DNA from: Elmis aenea
Taxonomy: Eukaryota > Arthropoda > Insecta > Coleoptera > Elmidae
Length of the DNA stretch: 64,000 bases
Direction of reading: 5' to 3'
NCBI GenBank assembly: GCA_947652605.1
Contig: OX393576.1
Span: forward strand, 12,798,575 to 12,862,574
Positions 1 through 12,121 of this stretch are shown here, one piece after another. Made by a program: the position numbers and the translations under genes. A model generated the notes under the pieces. It made no database searches, was not told where the DNA came from, and saw only the letters and a program-made list of their open reading frames with translations. Position 1 is the first letter of the stretch. Each line of letters opens with the position of its first letter.

Positions 1-300
1 TGAGAGTGAATTTTTGATCTCTGGTGATGATACTGATAAGGAAGAGTATTTAGAAAATATAGTTATATTAGTGATGAGGGGATAGAATCACACGGACCAA
101 GAGAGGATGTACTATTGTGTAGGAAAGCTTTCCAAAATTTGGTGGTAGCATGTTTTTGGTTTTGTAATAAATGTTTCCATCATAAATAGTTTTACGAGAT
201 TTGATGTAATAGATAGAGCAGCAACTACAAAGCAAATACACATAAATCCACTTCAGAAAGGAACTCTTGCAACAGATGATAGTAAAATCAGCAAAAAAAA

Positions 301-348
301 CTGATTTACACATTTAACTGCTCAAATAATATCCGCGGGAAAGGGTTA
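301..348. mobile_element. possible piggyBac-type transposon end
   Basis: Read on the minus strand, this begins with TTAA followed by CCCTTTCCCGCGG, the layout of a piggyBac-family terminus (TTAA target, then a CCC-starting inverted repeat). The other end is not in the window, so the element would extend left past base 1. The 300 bases to the left hold no recognisable transposase. Only one end is seen, so this is a weak call. Confidence 0.25.
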
Positions 349-462
349 ATACAATAATAGACGTTTCACATCTCCTAAACTATCATCGATTTTAAATATC
401 TACGTGTAAAAGTTAAAACTCATTTATTTATAAAAAAATCTCCTTTTAAAGATGATCTAGAT

Positions 463-545
463 CAGCGGTTACTGCTGGCCTTTGGGGGTGGCTAGGTCGG
501 GACCCACCCGAGGGCCCGAGCGAGATGGGGCCAAGAAACGTTGTT
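463..545. mobile_element. possible single hAT-type end, GC-rich
   Basis: A short GC-rich island in AT-rich DNA starts with CAGCGGTTACTGCTGG and continues through runs of G and C. CAGNGGTT starts are typical of hAT non-autonomous elements such as the SPIN/Charlie group. No matching second end or 8-bp target duplication was found, so the assignment is tentative. Confidence 0.22.
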
Positions 546-615
546 CGTTTTTAAGAAAACTCAGTTTTTAAAAAGCCATTCTCACAGCAAAAGATTTGGT
601 AGAGAAACTTCAGAT

Positions 616-1642
616 CAGGGACCATAAACGAAAAATATTTTGTTCGTTTCTGATCGGAACGAAAACGAACAATTTCGTTTACGTTCTTTATTTCCCACCT
701 ATAATGTTTCGTTTTTATGAACTGAAATTTAATACCGGTTATGCAGTTTTTTTTTGTCACCAGGTCGAGGAGGACCTTTTTTTTATTATTCACCCTCTTT
801 TTACAAATTTCAAAGACGAAGCAGTTTCGAAAAACGATCGCCATATGTCAAACACAAAATGACAGTGTTGGTAACCCTGTTAGCACGATAAAACCCCTAT
901 TATTTGATCCACATTATTCAAATTATAAATATAAATCAGCACAGTTCGCCTTTTAAATAAAATTAAATTTGGCCTTATTATTTTGTAGTTTTGGTATAAA
1001 TGTGAGATATAAAATGTTTGTAATGAACTTTAAAGTCCATTTACATTTTTGTTCTGGTTATTAGCAATTGTTGGTCCCCAGCTGAATTGGAAACGGCGAT
1101 ACGTTCGGTTTTGATCCTTAATAACAATCCAAAGCGAATTACTACAAAGTGTGACAATGATTTTCGTATATTTAGTGTACTTTGTACAAACCATAGAACA
1201 TGTATTATCAACGTCAAATGTTATATTTTTAAACTGCCCAAAACTGACGTGATTATTATTCGTCCTGTTGTTGTCCAATCAAGTGTATATTATTTATTGA
1301 TGATCCAATCAACAAAATAGAAAGAGAGATTATTTGTACTGTTATTTGTGTTGAATTAAATTGCAAATATTAGCAAGGAAGTTGTTAATACATATATATA
1401 TATATCTATATATATATGGAGAAAAGTGAAGCTCACTTATTTGAACTGATATATTTTACTGCCTTAGGGGAGTCCCCTTAAGCATAGACGGTAAATTGTG
1501 TTAAATGAACAAAATTTAAATAGTGAGTAAACCGGCAATAGGAATTATTTAATTCGTTTTCAATATTGAACGAAAAATAATAAATTCGTTTTCGTTATTA
1601 TAAAAATTTTGTTTAACCTTTTCGTTTTGTTCTCAGTCCCTG
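616..1642. mobile_element. non-autonomous hAT-type element, ACGAAAACGAA family, copy 1
   Basis: The element begins CAGGGACCATAAACGAA and ends in CTCAGTCCCTG. It is flanked by CTTCAGAT (608-615) and CTTTAGAC (1643-1650), an imperfect 8-bp target duplication (6 of 8). Both subterminal zones are packed with variants of ACGAAAACGAA on either strand. An internal stretch at about 1417-1500 is the reverse complement of about 26400-26480 in the copy at 26209-27398, so the two copies are related and lie in opposite orientations. An AT dinucleotide tract lies at about 1391-1418. No transposase is encoded; open frames inside are chance. Confidence 0.75.
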
Positions 1643-2957
1643 CTTTAGACACCAAATAAGATGAAACATGTAAAACGCTAGTTTGATGAAATTGCCCAAG
1701 GTGAGCCTATCGTTTTTCCAGAGAAGAAGTTATAAGTCAAATTTTTCAATTTGTTAGATGACTATTCAAAAATGGCAACTATTTTATTGTTATTTTTTCA
1801 TTTTAGTGCATGGATCTTCTTATTTTTAAGATACCTGAAATTTAAGAAGACCTGTGTATTATTAAACTTAGTTTTAAAATTCTTTTGTGTTCACTGCGCT
1901 TATTATTTTTTTTTTTTAATCTAAAAATTATATGGTTTTCTGTATGGATAAAATCAATGTTTTTTTTTTTGTACTAACAATCATGTGCGTAGTGGAATAT
2001 TGCCATTTTCTCATTTTGAAAGGTGCGCCCTGTAAAATTTCGTATGAAGGCTTAAAGGCTGCTAAGGCCGTTACTGTCAGCGGTTCTTAACCGGTGTTAG
2101 GTACACGTACCATCGGTGGTACCACACATAAAATAAAGTAGGTGGTACGAGAAATATAATATAATTGTTACGTTACGCTATATTATTCATTCATTACAAC
2201 GTAATATGTCGCGAAAGAATGATTTTTGTAAACAGTGGTAACACCAAAACTTTCGAGTTTTTTTCTTAACGGTACGCATCAGTTTGTGTCATAAATTTTT
2301 AACGGCGAGCGTAATTTTTTTTAGTATGACCAAATTAAACATAAAAATATCTTAAAATAATCTCCATAAATATTTCCGATATTTACAACAATAACGGAGA
2401 TGTGACACATTATTAATATGTCTAAAAAACACTTTTTATTCAATAACTCGAAAACCGGAAATGATAGAATATTTTTGAAAACGGTTCTGAGTTTGTCTCA
2501 AAAAACTGCACAATTTTGGTAAGTTAACCATTTCTCTATTTTAAATATTAACCGAGATACCTACCCATGCAATTCCATCGAATTTAGACACAGGTCTGTA
2601 CCGCGTTACTTCGGTAACTTAGAGTTATTATAAAGTCTGTTGGTTAAATTAACAAAAGTGGGCAGGATTATTTAAAAAAATGTGTATGGTTTCTTGAATT
2701 TTGAATAACACTGTATATTTTAAAATTTCGCAAACATTAATTACAACGTTCTTAGTATTTATATTCAAGTAATGAAAACTGCTGTTTTTTTAAAACTTTT
2801 TGTTGTATATTTTACGGACAGTAAGTTTTTTTTTTAGAGTAATTGGATGAACGCGTTACTTAGTAACCGGAAGCATAAGAAAAGCACTACTGGTAGCTTA
2901 AAAATTTTACAATAGAAGGTTTCTTTGACCAACAAACAACACGAAAGCTCTTTTCAG
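1643..2957. other. repeat-derived DNA without a gene
   Basis: A hAT-like left end (CAGCGGTTCTTAACCGG) starts at 2078 but no partner end was found. The stretch about 2508-2571 is a diverged inverted relative of about 3230-3305 in the neighbouring palindrome, so part of this interval belongs to the same repeat superfamily. Poly-T and poly-A tracts are frequent. No coding signal is visible. Confidence 0.4.
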
Positions 2958-3179
2958 GAAATGACGTGTCCAGAGAAGCTTTTACACAAAGCAACGAATC
3001 GAAAATCTTAAGTTATTTCCCGGTCGAACATAACGGTTTGGCCAGTGCGGAGATTCTTAAAATAAACATCGTAAGAAATGGTATACAGGGTATCCCAGAG
3101 GTCATTACTATTTCATGTATCTCGTTTGTTTTTAAAAACAACGCAGATAAACCTCATATTTTATTGATTGGCGGAAAAG
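2958..3179 (+). CDS. candidate internal exon of an unrecognised gene
   Basis: An acceptor-like pyrimidine tract ending in TTTTCAG (to 2957) is followed by an open frame of 73 codons and then AAAAG/GTGCGT, a good donor-like site at 3180. The stretch is 222 bases, a multiple of three, and both splice phases agree. Its amino-acid composition is balanced and protein-like (for example SKILSYFPVEHNG, then EILKINIVRNGIQG), unlike the low-complexity frames common here. I do not recognise the family. It sits 40 bases before a 1.56-kb palindrome and near related repeats, so it could instead be repeat sequence open by chance. Confidence 0.3.
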
Positions 3180-3217
3180 GTGCGTAACATGACAAAATGT
3201 GTTCGAAATGTTATTTA

Positions 3218-4773
3218 TACAGGGTGCCCATTTTTCTAACCTGTTGTATGGGTAACTCCGTTAATATTGGAGATACATAAACGTTTAACTTAGCAAATTT
3301 GTGCAGAATTTAAAGGGAAATCTGATGCCATTTTCAAATTTGACCTACGTCATCAACTTTTTGAAATATTTTGAAAAAACTGAAAAAGGTCGATTTTTTC
3401 AAACTTGAATAATTCCGTAACCAAATGAGTTAGAACAAAAATAAACATTGGCTTTTATAAATATTTTTACGTAGATTTTAAATATGTTAACGAAATTTTC
3501 ATAGCACTCTCGATTTCCGAGTTATAACACAAACTTGCATTTTTTTAAATGGAAGTCATAGTTGCCTGTGGTCTTATTAAAAAGGTTATTTTTTTCTCGT
3601 TTCAATGATATAAGGTTTGTTATGCTTTACTGTTGTAGTTTTTCTTTAAATAAGCAAAAATCATTTTTTACATGTTCACAGCCTACTAATAGATGGGAGT
3701 TATCCCGTGTTGATGTTCTTTTTTTTTCGATGTGACATTTAAGAGTTGTCTCTTATTGTTAGTGTAGCAGTTATTAGCCAGTTACAAATTTTAAAAACAA
3801 AACCTCAGAGTTTGTCAAATATAATTTATTGTTTGTTTTACGTATAAATCTCTCTCTCGTGTTGATCAAAATTTTGGATTGAGTTTATTGTAAATTTCAA
3901 AAACAATGTGTTCTAATGAAGAAAAAACCACATGCTTTTCTATTACTACGCTTGTAATAGAAATAGATATTCAAGTGAAATGTATTTGCAAAGATTTATG
4001 AAAAGGAGCCAACCAAGAAAGAAATTATTTTCGTTATTAGAAACCAATTTAAAAAAATACGGGTATACCAAAAAGCCTGATATTTCTTCATTAGAAAACT
4101 TTGTTTTTGAAATTTATAATAAACAAAAATTTTGATCAACACGAGTCAGAGACATACGTATAACAAACAATAAATTTTATTTGACAAACTCTGAGGTTTT
4201 GTTTTTAAAATTTGTAACTGGCTATCTAATAACTGCTACACTAACAATAAGAGATCTCTTAAATGTCACATCGAAAAAAAAAGAACATCAACACGGGATA
4301 ACTCCCATCTATTAGTAGGCTGTGAACATGTAAAATGATTTTTGCTTATTTAAATAAAAACTACAAGAATAAAGCATAACACACCTTATATCATTGAAAC
4401 GAGAACCTTTTTAATAAGACCACAGGCAACTATGACTTCTATTTAAAAAAATGCAAGTTTGTGCTATAACTCGGAAATCGAGAGTGCTATGAAAATTTCG
4501 TTAACATATTTAAAATCTACGTAAAAATATCTACAAAAGCCAATTTTTATTTTTGTTCTAACTCATATGGTTACGGAATTATTCAAGTTTGAAAAAATCG
4601 ACCTTTTTCAGTTTTTTCAAAATATTTCAAAAAGTTGACGACGTAGGTCAAATTTGAAAATGGCATCAGATTTCCCTTTAAATTCTGCACAAATTTGCTA
4701 AGTTAAACGTTTCTGTATCTCCAATATTAACGGAGTTACCCATACAACAGGTTAGAAAAATGGGCACCCTGTA
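3218..4773. mobile_element. long fold-back element (near-perfect 1.56-kb palindrome)
   Basis: The left end reads TACAGGGTGCCCATTTTTC and the right end is its reverse complement, ending GGGCACCCTGTA, with TA on both sides (3216-3217 and 4774-4775). The arms pair with few mismatches from the termini inward to about 3930 on the left and 4081 on the right, roughly 700 bases each, leaving a loop of about 150 bases. Examples of paired inner sequence are CGTGTTGATCAAAATTTTG and CAAAATTTTGATCAACACG. A 67-codon open frame (3932-4135) crosses the loop and part of an arm; it matches nothing I recognise and is probably incidental. The TA flanks suggest a Tc1/mariner-type or similar transposition, but no transposase is encoded. 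Confidence 0.85.
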
Positions 4774-7700
4774 TATATTTTTTTAATATTTGGAATGGCT
4801 TAAATCAGTAGGCCATGAAAGCAATCTGTTTGGATAAGCGAGGGTTAGTACGAGTAGTAATAGTTTTGGATGCGCTGCACAATTTCCTTTTCTATTTAAC
4901 CAAATTATATCTCTTATTGTTTGAATGTAACTAAAACACTCTGTGATCTGTGTACATACGAATACTAAAACTTTTTGCTCTCGATCTTTAAGTTATACCT
5001 GATAATTGGTTTCGTACCACTCCTAGCTTGATTTAATTCCAGAGTAGCTGTTCAGTTTTCTTCGGCAATAGAATAAGTTCATTACCTGTAACAAAATAAA
5101 AACTTTAGTCACCACATCTAAAATTTAATAGAAGTATAACTTATAACACTAATTTAATTTATACAACTACCTAAGTTACTGGGAAAGTGATATATTAACG
5201 AAATTTTTTATTTTAAAGCGGCAAAGAAAATCTGTTTATGTAGAACACAAATGTCCTGCTATTTGAGATTGATTTTGATTGTGCCGAGAAGTTGATTTAT
5301 TTCTCTTCCGAGATAAAAACCGTCATCCAACTGGATGTAGACATTTTATGGTGGGTTGTCAACGTGAAAGCAAATGATTAATAGTTTTTGTTGATTATAA
5401 CACTTCACCAGCAAGATATTTTTATACTGTGTCTGGGTTCTGAGTTCTGACCACCTAAGCGTGGTAAGAAATTTAAGATAATTTAAATAAAAATTAATTT
5501 AAAAAGTAAGTATAATTAATAAAACAGTCGTATTTCATAGGATAAAATCTTGCTCTGTAATTATGCACAAGTTTAAGTAAATAGTGGTAAAAGAGTACTT
5601 AATTAATTTAATCAAAAAAAAAAAAGAATTAGGTAGCCTACGTACAATTCTTTATTTCTTCGAATAGTTTATATTTGCTGGAAAATTCCGGAAAACTATC
5701 AACGTGTCCACAAAATGACCGTATTTTTTTTTTACAATATTGCTTTGAAGTGTGTTTTGCGTGTAAAACAAGTACTCTTTGTAAACAATAGTTTTGCGTT
5801 TTTTTGTGGATCAAGAAACTTTATTATGAAGAAACTAACTGTATGTGAGTATGTGTTTCTGTTACGTTTTTATGTGATTTGCATTTCCGGTTTAAGAGAA
5901 AGGGACAATAGTTTTTTAAGGCAATACTTTTTGTTTTATTCGAAAAAAGAAATAGATTTTGGGTTTCCTCTTAAAAAAAAAAATGTATTCATGAAGAACT
6001 ATTTTGGGGATTTTTAAGGGAATACGCACGGTATATATCAATGATTTTGTTGTTACTATTTTCATGTCGGTATGGCTCTTAGTTTAAAAATGTTATGCTA
6101 AATTAAATGAAAGCATAACAAAATTAATCATATTGTATTATTAAATAGGGAACAGAAAAAAAAGGACGTTTTCGATTAACAAAAAGATTTGCGTAGTATA
6201 TTTTCACCATTTACTGTGTATTTTTGGTAACTGATTAAGTTTTTTGATCTTTTTAATTTACAGGCTTATTAACAGTTACATTAGGTATACAAATATGATA
6301 GTAAGAAAAAAACGTGCTGTAATTTAAAATTTGTGCAATTTAAACCTAATTTTAATGAATAAATCAATACTTTTTGATTTTGACTTTTTTAAATTTTAGT
6401 TTATCAACAGTTTTTAAGGGTCGCACTGTAGTTAGTAAAAGTTAGAAATTCTTTGAGTAAATTTTTGTTTGTTAACGAAGCCTTTATGAAGCAGTGAAAA
6501 TGTTTGGAATTTGAAATAGAAGAAAAATAATAAGATAAGAGAATTTAAAATTAACACAAAATGAACAATTAAATTCACTAGATATTTATAAACAAATATT
6601 TTGTACACATTTTATGGATGACTATAATAGCTACGAATTTTGTGTACAAAATTTCTTAATAGACAGGGTCCTGCAACAGTGCGTTCATAGCGCCCCGCCC
6701 GTAGGAGACAAAAAAAAAATTAAATACACAAAATTATTGGTTTGATAAGATCTACATCTTAAAATTATTTTCTGCTATACAGGTTGTCCCATTTTTGCGC
6801 TATAACAAAAACAAAGATTTTTTTAAATGGAACACCCTGTATATTTTTAGGTCTTCGGATGTCATTTTTTAACCTCTGCATGAATGTCTGTTCACTATTT
6901 GATTTTTTGTCAGTGTTGCCAACTTATAATGTTTTTTTCGAAAAATCTTACATAAGCAGGCTTAACTTTAAAAAATCGTAGCGACCTCGTTTTTTGAAGT
7001 TACGAAATAAGTTTTAGCAACAATGTTAGTCCGGTTAAGGAGCAACGTTTTAATAATTAAAAATTCACATTTAGTGATACAGGGTGTTCAAAAAAAATGC
7101 CAAACTTTCCAAATTTTACAGTGACATAACTAATTTTTGCAAATGTAACCCTTATTTTATTTCTCTTATCGATAGCTTTTTTCTCCTCTTCAATTTTTAT
7201 TGAGATTGTCCTTTGTCTAAACCCTGTAGTTGATGAGATATTCAATACTTTTCACAAAAGTAGCCATTTAATTGCATTTTTATGCACCGAAGTAGGCCGC
7301 GCTGATGCAAAACAAATGCCAAAATGTAAGCTAGTGTCAACAGAATATGAAACCAGAACGAGCTGACATTTGTAGTATAAACGAAAGAATCTCAACATTT
7401 AAAAACAATTGCTAAGAGCATTTAGAAAAAATGCAATAAGCCAAGAGATAGCCAATCCATAGGCAGACCAGAGTAAAAACGACAAAATAACTAAACGCCA
7501 TTTAGACCTAACCCATGAAGTGAGGAATAAAACAAAGTTATTGAACAAGTTTTCTGCTACAATTGTACCGATATGCTAGCTGCACTATTTTAAATAACAA
7601 CTCCTGTCCAACGTAGCGCCCTTAAAAGTCTGACGGTATCTAAGTAAGCCTCGAATGTCGGTCATATTGTATATTTAAATAACGTTTAGCTCCTAGAACG

Positions 7701-8526
7701 TTGCAATGGTAAAGAATATATGATTATAAAGTTTCGGCTTGAATAGAAACACAGTAACAGAATAGAAACAGTAATAATGGCATAGAATCGTGGTCATTTT
7801 ATTTTTCCATTGTGTGAAGCAGTGTCATAAAAAAATAGTTCGTTTATTCACCGTAGTAAGGGCGATTACGTTGGTGTAAAATCTTATCAACATTTTCATA
7901 CACTTTTATAAAGTAAAGAGAGGCATATAAATTATATTAGGTCTATTTAAAACTAAACCGGTCACGAAAGTAACGCATTTATGATGTAATGTTTTAAAAT
8001 GAAACTTCGCTCAACATTTTAGTAGATATTTAAAATCGGTTTTAATATTCTGATCGGAGCTTTTAATAAAAAATGTATCGTAAAAAACGTTTTTGTTTAA
8101 TTCTTAAAAGTTATTTGGGAAGCGTGGATACATAATCCACCTTCACTGAATATTTTAAAAGTACTTTAACTTTTTTGTTATGTTTAATACAAAATGTAAC
8201 TTAAAGAAAACCTGTTTTTTTTAAAAACTTGTTTACAAGCGGGACAGACATTAAATAATACTGCTGTTACTACAGTTTTATCAATAGGTGAAAAATTGCA
8301 CTGTTTAACTTTTTACTGCACACAATATTATATTAAACCGAATATTCCAAAGTTTATTACGTTTATACAGAGGGGTTTTCACTAACATGTGACCACTTTT
8401 GTTAAACATTTGTCGCTTGCAAATTTTATCAAGATAACCAAGGTGGCTATGACTAACATTAAAGTGATATTGTTGTTTTGAGCGTTGTTAGTTTGCGAAA
8501 ACTCTAATAGAAATAAGGAAACTTGA
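4774..8526. other. AT-rich DNA with scattered repeat ends
   Basis: No gene is supported. At 6778-6841 a TACAGGTTGTCCC start and a GAACACCCTGTA end lie only 64 bases apart; the sequence to the right end (GCGC, A-rich, AACACCCTGTATATTTT) matches modules at about 25.6, 28.65 and 63.48 kb. Another TACAGGGTGTTC start occurs at about 7078. Open frames at 5715-6017 and 6784-6981 are rich in F, L, N and K, as expected by chance in this composition. Confidence 0.4.
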
Positions 8527-9582
8527 TGAAAAAGTGAAAATTATGATAAAAACGCTATCCAGAGTTGGTTACTCTCATCTAAAAATCATAGGTCAATTAA
8601 AAAATGTAAATATTACGTTATCTAAAGGATAAGGTTTTGGATAATCTAGGCGAACGTCGACAAATGCGTGCTGATGGTTTTAACAAAGTTACTTTTAAAA
8701 GACAACGGAAAACTTGCACTCTTGAATGGATCAAAAAAGTAAAAAATCGTCTGAATACTAAAATCCCTATAAAGTCAAACTGCAATGGCTGTGCGCTGCA
8801 GCACTAACGTAGCTACAATTATTCGCATAATACATGGCGACTTAGATATGGAAGTTAGAAAAAAGAATAAGGTTCATCGTTTAAAAGAAAAGCACAAGTC
8901 TGTTCGAAAAACGAACACAAGAAAGTTATATGAACAGCACTGGCAGGAAACAAATCAGAATTTGAGGTTACCCCCGACGAGGAATACTTTTAGGTAAGTT
9001 ACTGCAATGGAGAAAGAACAGTTTGTTATCGAAGACGCGGCTGAAAAATTCCTGAAGATTGGGTACGAGTATGTGACAAAAGTTTTCCAGTCTAATCGGA
9101 AGAGGCACAATGCCGTTGATTCTAGTTTAAAAAAAACGTAAAGATTAATGCAAAGTACTACGTCGACTATGTTTTAAAGCCATTATTGGAAAGTCATGTG
9201 CGTAATCTTAATTCCAACGACGTGGACAAGGTTTTTCTGCATCATGATGCAGCAACGTCTCATACAGCAAAATTCACGCAACATTATCTGGAGGATTTGA
9301 AGCGCAGAACCGGAATGGCTTTTGTAAACAATCGAAATATACCCATAAAAGACCCAGATGGATTTTTTTGGTTTTGGATATTTAAAGCAACGACTTTTTA
9401 AGAGGAAGGCAAAAACTGTCGAGGGGTTTGAAAAGTATTGAAAGAAGAATGTTCACAAATTTATCCTCATACGGTGTCAAAATTGTTTAAATCTTGGAAT
9501 AGCGTGTCGTCTTGTAGCCAGGGGAGATGGCTCTCATATAGAGCAGACAAACAAAATCCATAAAGATCGTGTACCTGTATAA
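8527..9582 (+). pseudogene. Tc1/mariner-superfamily transposase relic
   Basis: The family carries out cut-and-paste transposition at TA sites, using an N-terminal helix-turn-helix and a DDE/D nuclease fold. Several frames together give a recognisable order: helix-turn-helix-like residues up to about 8800, a linker (KVHRLKEKHKSVRK) around 8870, then KINAKYYVDYVLKPLLESHVRNL-like residues leading into VFLHHDAATSH at about 9230-9265, which is the second catalytic Asp motif, followed by MDFFGFGYLKQRLFKRK-like residues near 9370-9410. The C-terminus ends HIEQTNKIHKDRVPV at a TAA (9580-9582). At least four frame changes and several stops separate these blocks, so it is inactive. Terminal repeats were not located. 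It lies beside an opposite-strand mariner relic. Confidence 0.75.
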
Positions 9583-9699
9583 TCAATATAATAAAGTGGA
9601 CATAGGTTTGCGAAAAACCTCCTGTATTTCGGAAAAATTGCGATAGTGGCTCATATATTTGGTGTACCATGTATCAGATTAATTAGATCGATGGATAAG

Positions 9700-10830
9700 T
9701 TCGAAACGTTTATATAAAATTCTTTTTTTTAAATAAACAACACATAATCTAATTAATAATATATGCCCCTGCATTGTTAACGATTGACTTTCAACGTTCT
9801 GGCAGTTTTTCGATCCCAAGCCTAAAGAAATCCGATGGTTTGGAGGTGAAAAATTCGGCAAACCAATTATTGGAAGAATAGCGTCGTTATTAAAAGAGTT
9901 TCCTCGAACATTGTTAGATAGAGAGCGTAAAAGATGAAAATTAAATGGAGCCTGATCAGGATAATTGGGCGGATGTCAAATAACCTCCCAACTCAGCTTT
10001 TGAATCGCCAATCTTGTAATGTCAGCATTATGCGGACGAGCATATCATGCTGCAATATCACTTGATGTCATCTTTGCGGTCGTTCTCCTGGATTTGCGGC
10101 CTCAAGGTGATGACGTATTGTTGGCATTAAACCTAAGAAATGATAGTTACATTCCTCGGAAGATATTCATAGTAGATGACGCCTTCTTTGTCTCACCAGT
10201 TGCACAACATTATCTCTTGTGGATGGACACCAGCTTTTACACAGGAAGTTGCTGGTTCGTTAGGACTGTTCTGTTCTGGATGCTGATGTAATAAAACAAT
10301 TTTATGTTACCAGTAACAATTTGGGACGAAATCAGTCGATGTTGTTGACGAGCTAAATGGCGAAGAGCAAGCAAAGAATCGCAAATGATAACACGCTGAT
10401 TTTTGTTGTTGTTGTTGTTGCTTTAAGCGTATAGTGCTCATACACTCAATTTTGGAATTTTGTCCATGGAATGCAAATGTCGTACGTTAGTTGATTGATC
10501 ACAATTAATCATACTGCCCAATTCCCGAGTCGATTGAGGTGGATCATCGTGAATATGAAGCGTTTAAACGCTCTTGTTTAAAGTTGGGTGGTTTCCTGAA
10601 CGTGGAGAATTATTTGTTCAAATGGCTGGTTGAAATGAGAAAACCATTTTCATGCCGTTGTCCTGAAGGCGTTCTCCTCGTAAACGGTACAAACGGTTCT
10701 AGCGGCCTTCGATGCCTTAAACTCTTCGGTTTATCTTAAACAAAAGAATGTGTCGAAAATGTTCATTTGTTTGTTCTTGACATTGCATTTTCTTCAGCCA
10801 ACCCTTAACACAAATTTTCTACACACTGAA
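9700..10830 (-). pseudogene. mariner transposase relic
   Basis: Read on the minus strand from about 10830, the blocks follow the mariner order: FRHILLFKINR, then a helix-turn-helix pair with QSTRELGSMINC and VRHLHSMDKIPKL (about 10545-10440), NQRVIICDSLLALRH (about 10400-10350), VTGNIKLF (about 10320), QHD followed by ARPHNADITRLAIQKL (about 10060-10000), HPPNYPDQAP (about 9990-9945), and LGIEKLPER followed by KSIVNNAGAYII near 9815-9750. The first catalytic Asp of VTGDEKW is replaced by Asn, and there are many stops and frame changes. A CAA/TTG triplet run at 10402-10420 adds Asn codons just before NQR. Terminal repeats were not identified. Confidence 0.8.
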
Positions 10831-11104
10831 AAGTTTAAGACATATTCTATAAAACATACCAAGGCTTAAAATAATATTAAAATTTGTCATAAAACTGTTT
10901 TTCCAACGCACTCTGCCTTAAAAAAAAAACGCTACAAACTCATGCATAACCCAACGTTTAAATGACTTTTATATGTGGTGTTATTAAAAATGTTGGTATT
11001 TTAAATTATAGTGTAATATGCTATATGAATTATAAGCCAAAATTAGAGGAAATTGATTCGTAAATTGAAAAGTTACAAACAAAATAATAACTTCTGTTTT
11101 TTAG

Positions 11105-11339
11105 ACCACACTGTAATCTAATACGAAATCAACTGCTGAACAAAAAGCGTCATATTCAAAAATTTGTGTTTTCAAGCATTCCCTTTGATGAGCCATATTT
11201 CAATAACGAGATGTTTGTGGATGTTCATATGTTCGCTGAAACATTTTTAATTCCTTTGACGCCAGATTCGTGCGATATTTATGGTCAAACATTTCAAAAG
11301 CTTGTAAAGCATCACATTCTTTATTTAGCTAGTCTCTAG
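11105..11339 (+). CDS. candidate terminal exon of an unrecognised gene
   Basis: CTTCTGTTTTTTAG, a strong acceptor-like tract, ends at 11104. From there a frame stays open for 77 codons to a TAG at 11337-11339, reading for example NQLLNKKRHIQKFVFSS, then EPYFNNEMFVDVHMFAE and FLIPLTPDSCDIYGQTF. Composition is protein-like and no in-frame ATG lies near the start, which would fit an exon rather than a stand-alone gene. A donor-like CTT/GTAAAG at 11304 could instead end it as an internal exon. I do not recognise the family, and no partner exon is identified. Confidence 0.3.
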
Positions 11340-12121
11340 CACGCCCTAAATGAAGTACATGTCCGATGCTCTAAAAATTACATAAACAGGAAATTAATCT
11401 TGAGGGTAGAGTGTACACCTGGCACCTTCACTTGTTTTGTATTCACCTCTAATAGGGTAGTTAATAGAGTGTTGTTTGCACGCGTATAAAATATCCATGG
11501 TGTCCTGTTTATTTCAACAGTGGAACTACGAGATGGCGCAATGAATTATAAATCAACCCAATGCTTCCTTTCTGTTAACCTAATCCCCACGGCCGCATCA
11601 TTTCCCGGCAATTCAATTGCAACAGCACTAGCAAGCACACACACCGTTAACAAAGTCGAGTTATTGCATCAGACGAATTCCAAAATACGTGGCTGACATG
11701 CTAACTGTAGTTTTGTAACCACAGGTTGGCCAATAAGGATTCCACGTGTGCTATTTTTCATGGAAGTAATACTCGGATAATGGGATTATTTGTCATTCTT
11801 AAACGGTCACTGCCAAAACGTTCTGTCGATATTGAGAAAAAATTTCCTTCAATTCGCAAGGCGTCTGATGGAACATTTCGACGACCATGAAAAATGACTG
11901 AATTATAATTTTCCTGCTGGTTGTTTTACATTACGTATTTATTAAGCAACGCTTTGAATTTCATAAATACACAAACAAAATTAAAAATAAATGACGATTT
12001 GCTAAATTGACCTATTTTTCGATATTTTTTTAAGGTATTAAATTATACTTAGTCCAGGTGCAAAAATTACTTTTTCTACGACCACTAATATAAACGATTC
12101 TTACCGTACAGCCTGTATGCA
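11340..12121. other. unique-looking DNA, moderately higher GC in part
   Basis: The part at about 11510-11700 is less AT-rich than its surroundings and has an acceptor-like TTTATTTCAACAG (to 11520) followed by 57 open codons ending at a TGA (11694-11696). Residues are unremarkable and the open length is within chance, so it is not called as an exon. No repeat ends were recognised. Confidence 0.3.

Noticed and set aside
7260..7570. Possible transposase remnant (AISQEIANP, then KNDKITKRHLDLTHEVRNKT)
   Set aside because: Only short fragments in several frames, without a catalytic motif or repeat ends.
11521..11696. Second exon after an acceptor-like TTTCAACAG
   Set aside because: Only 57 open codons, no donor, no recognisable residues; within chance for its base composition.
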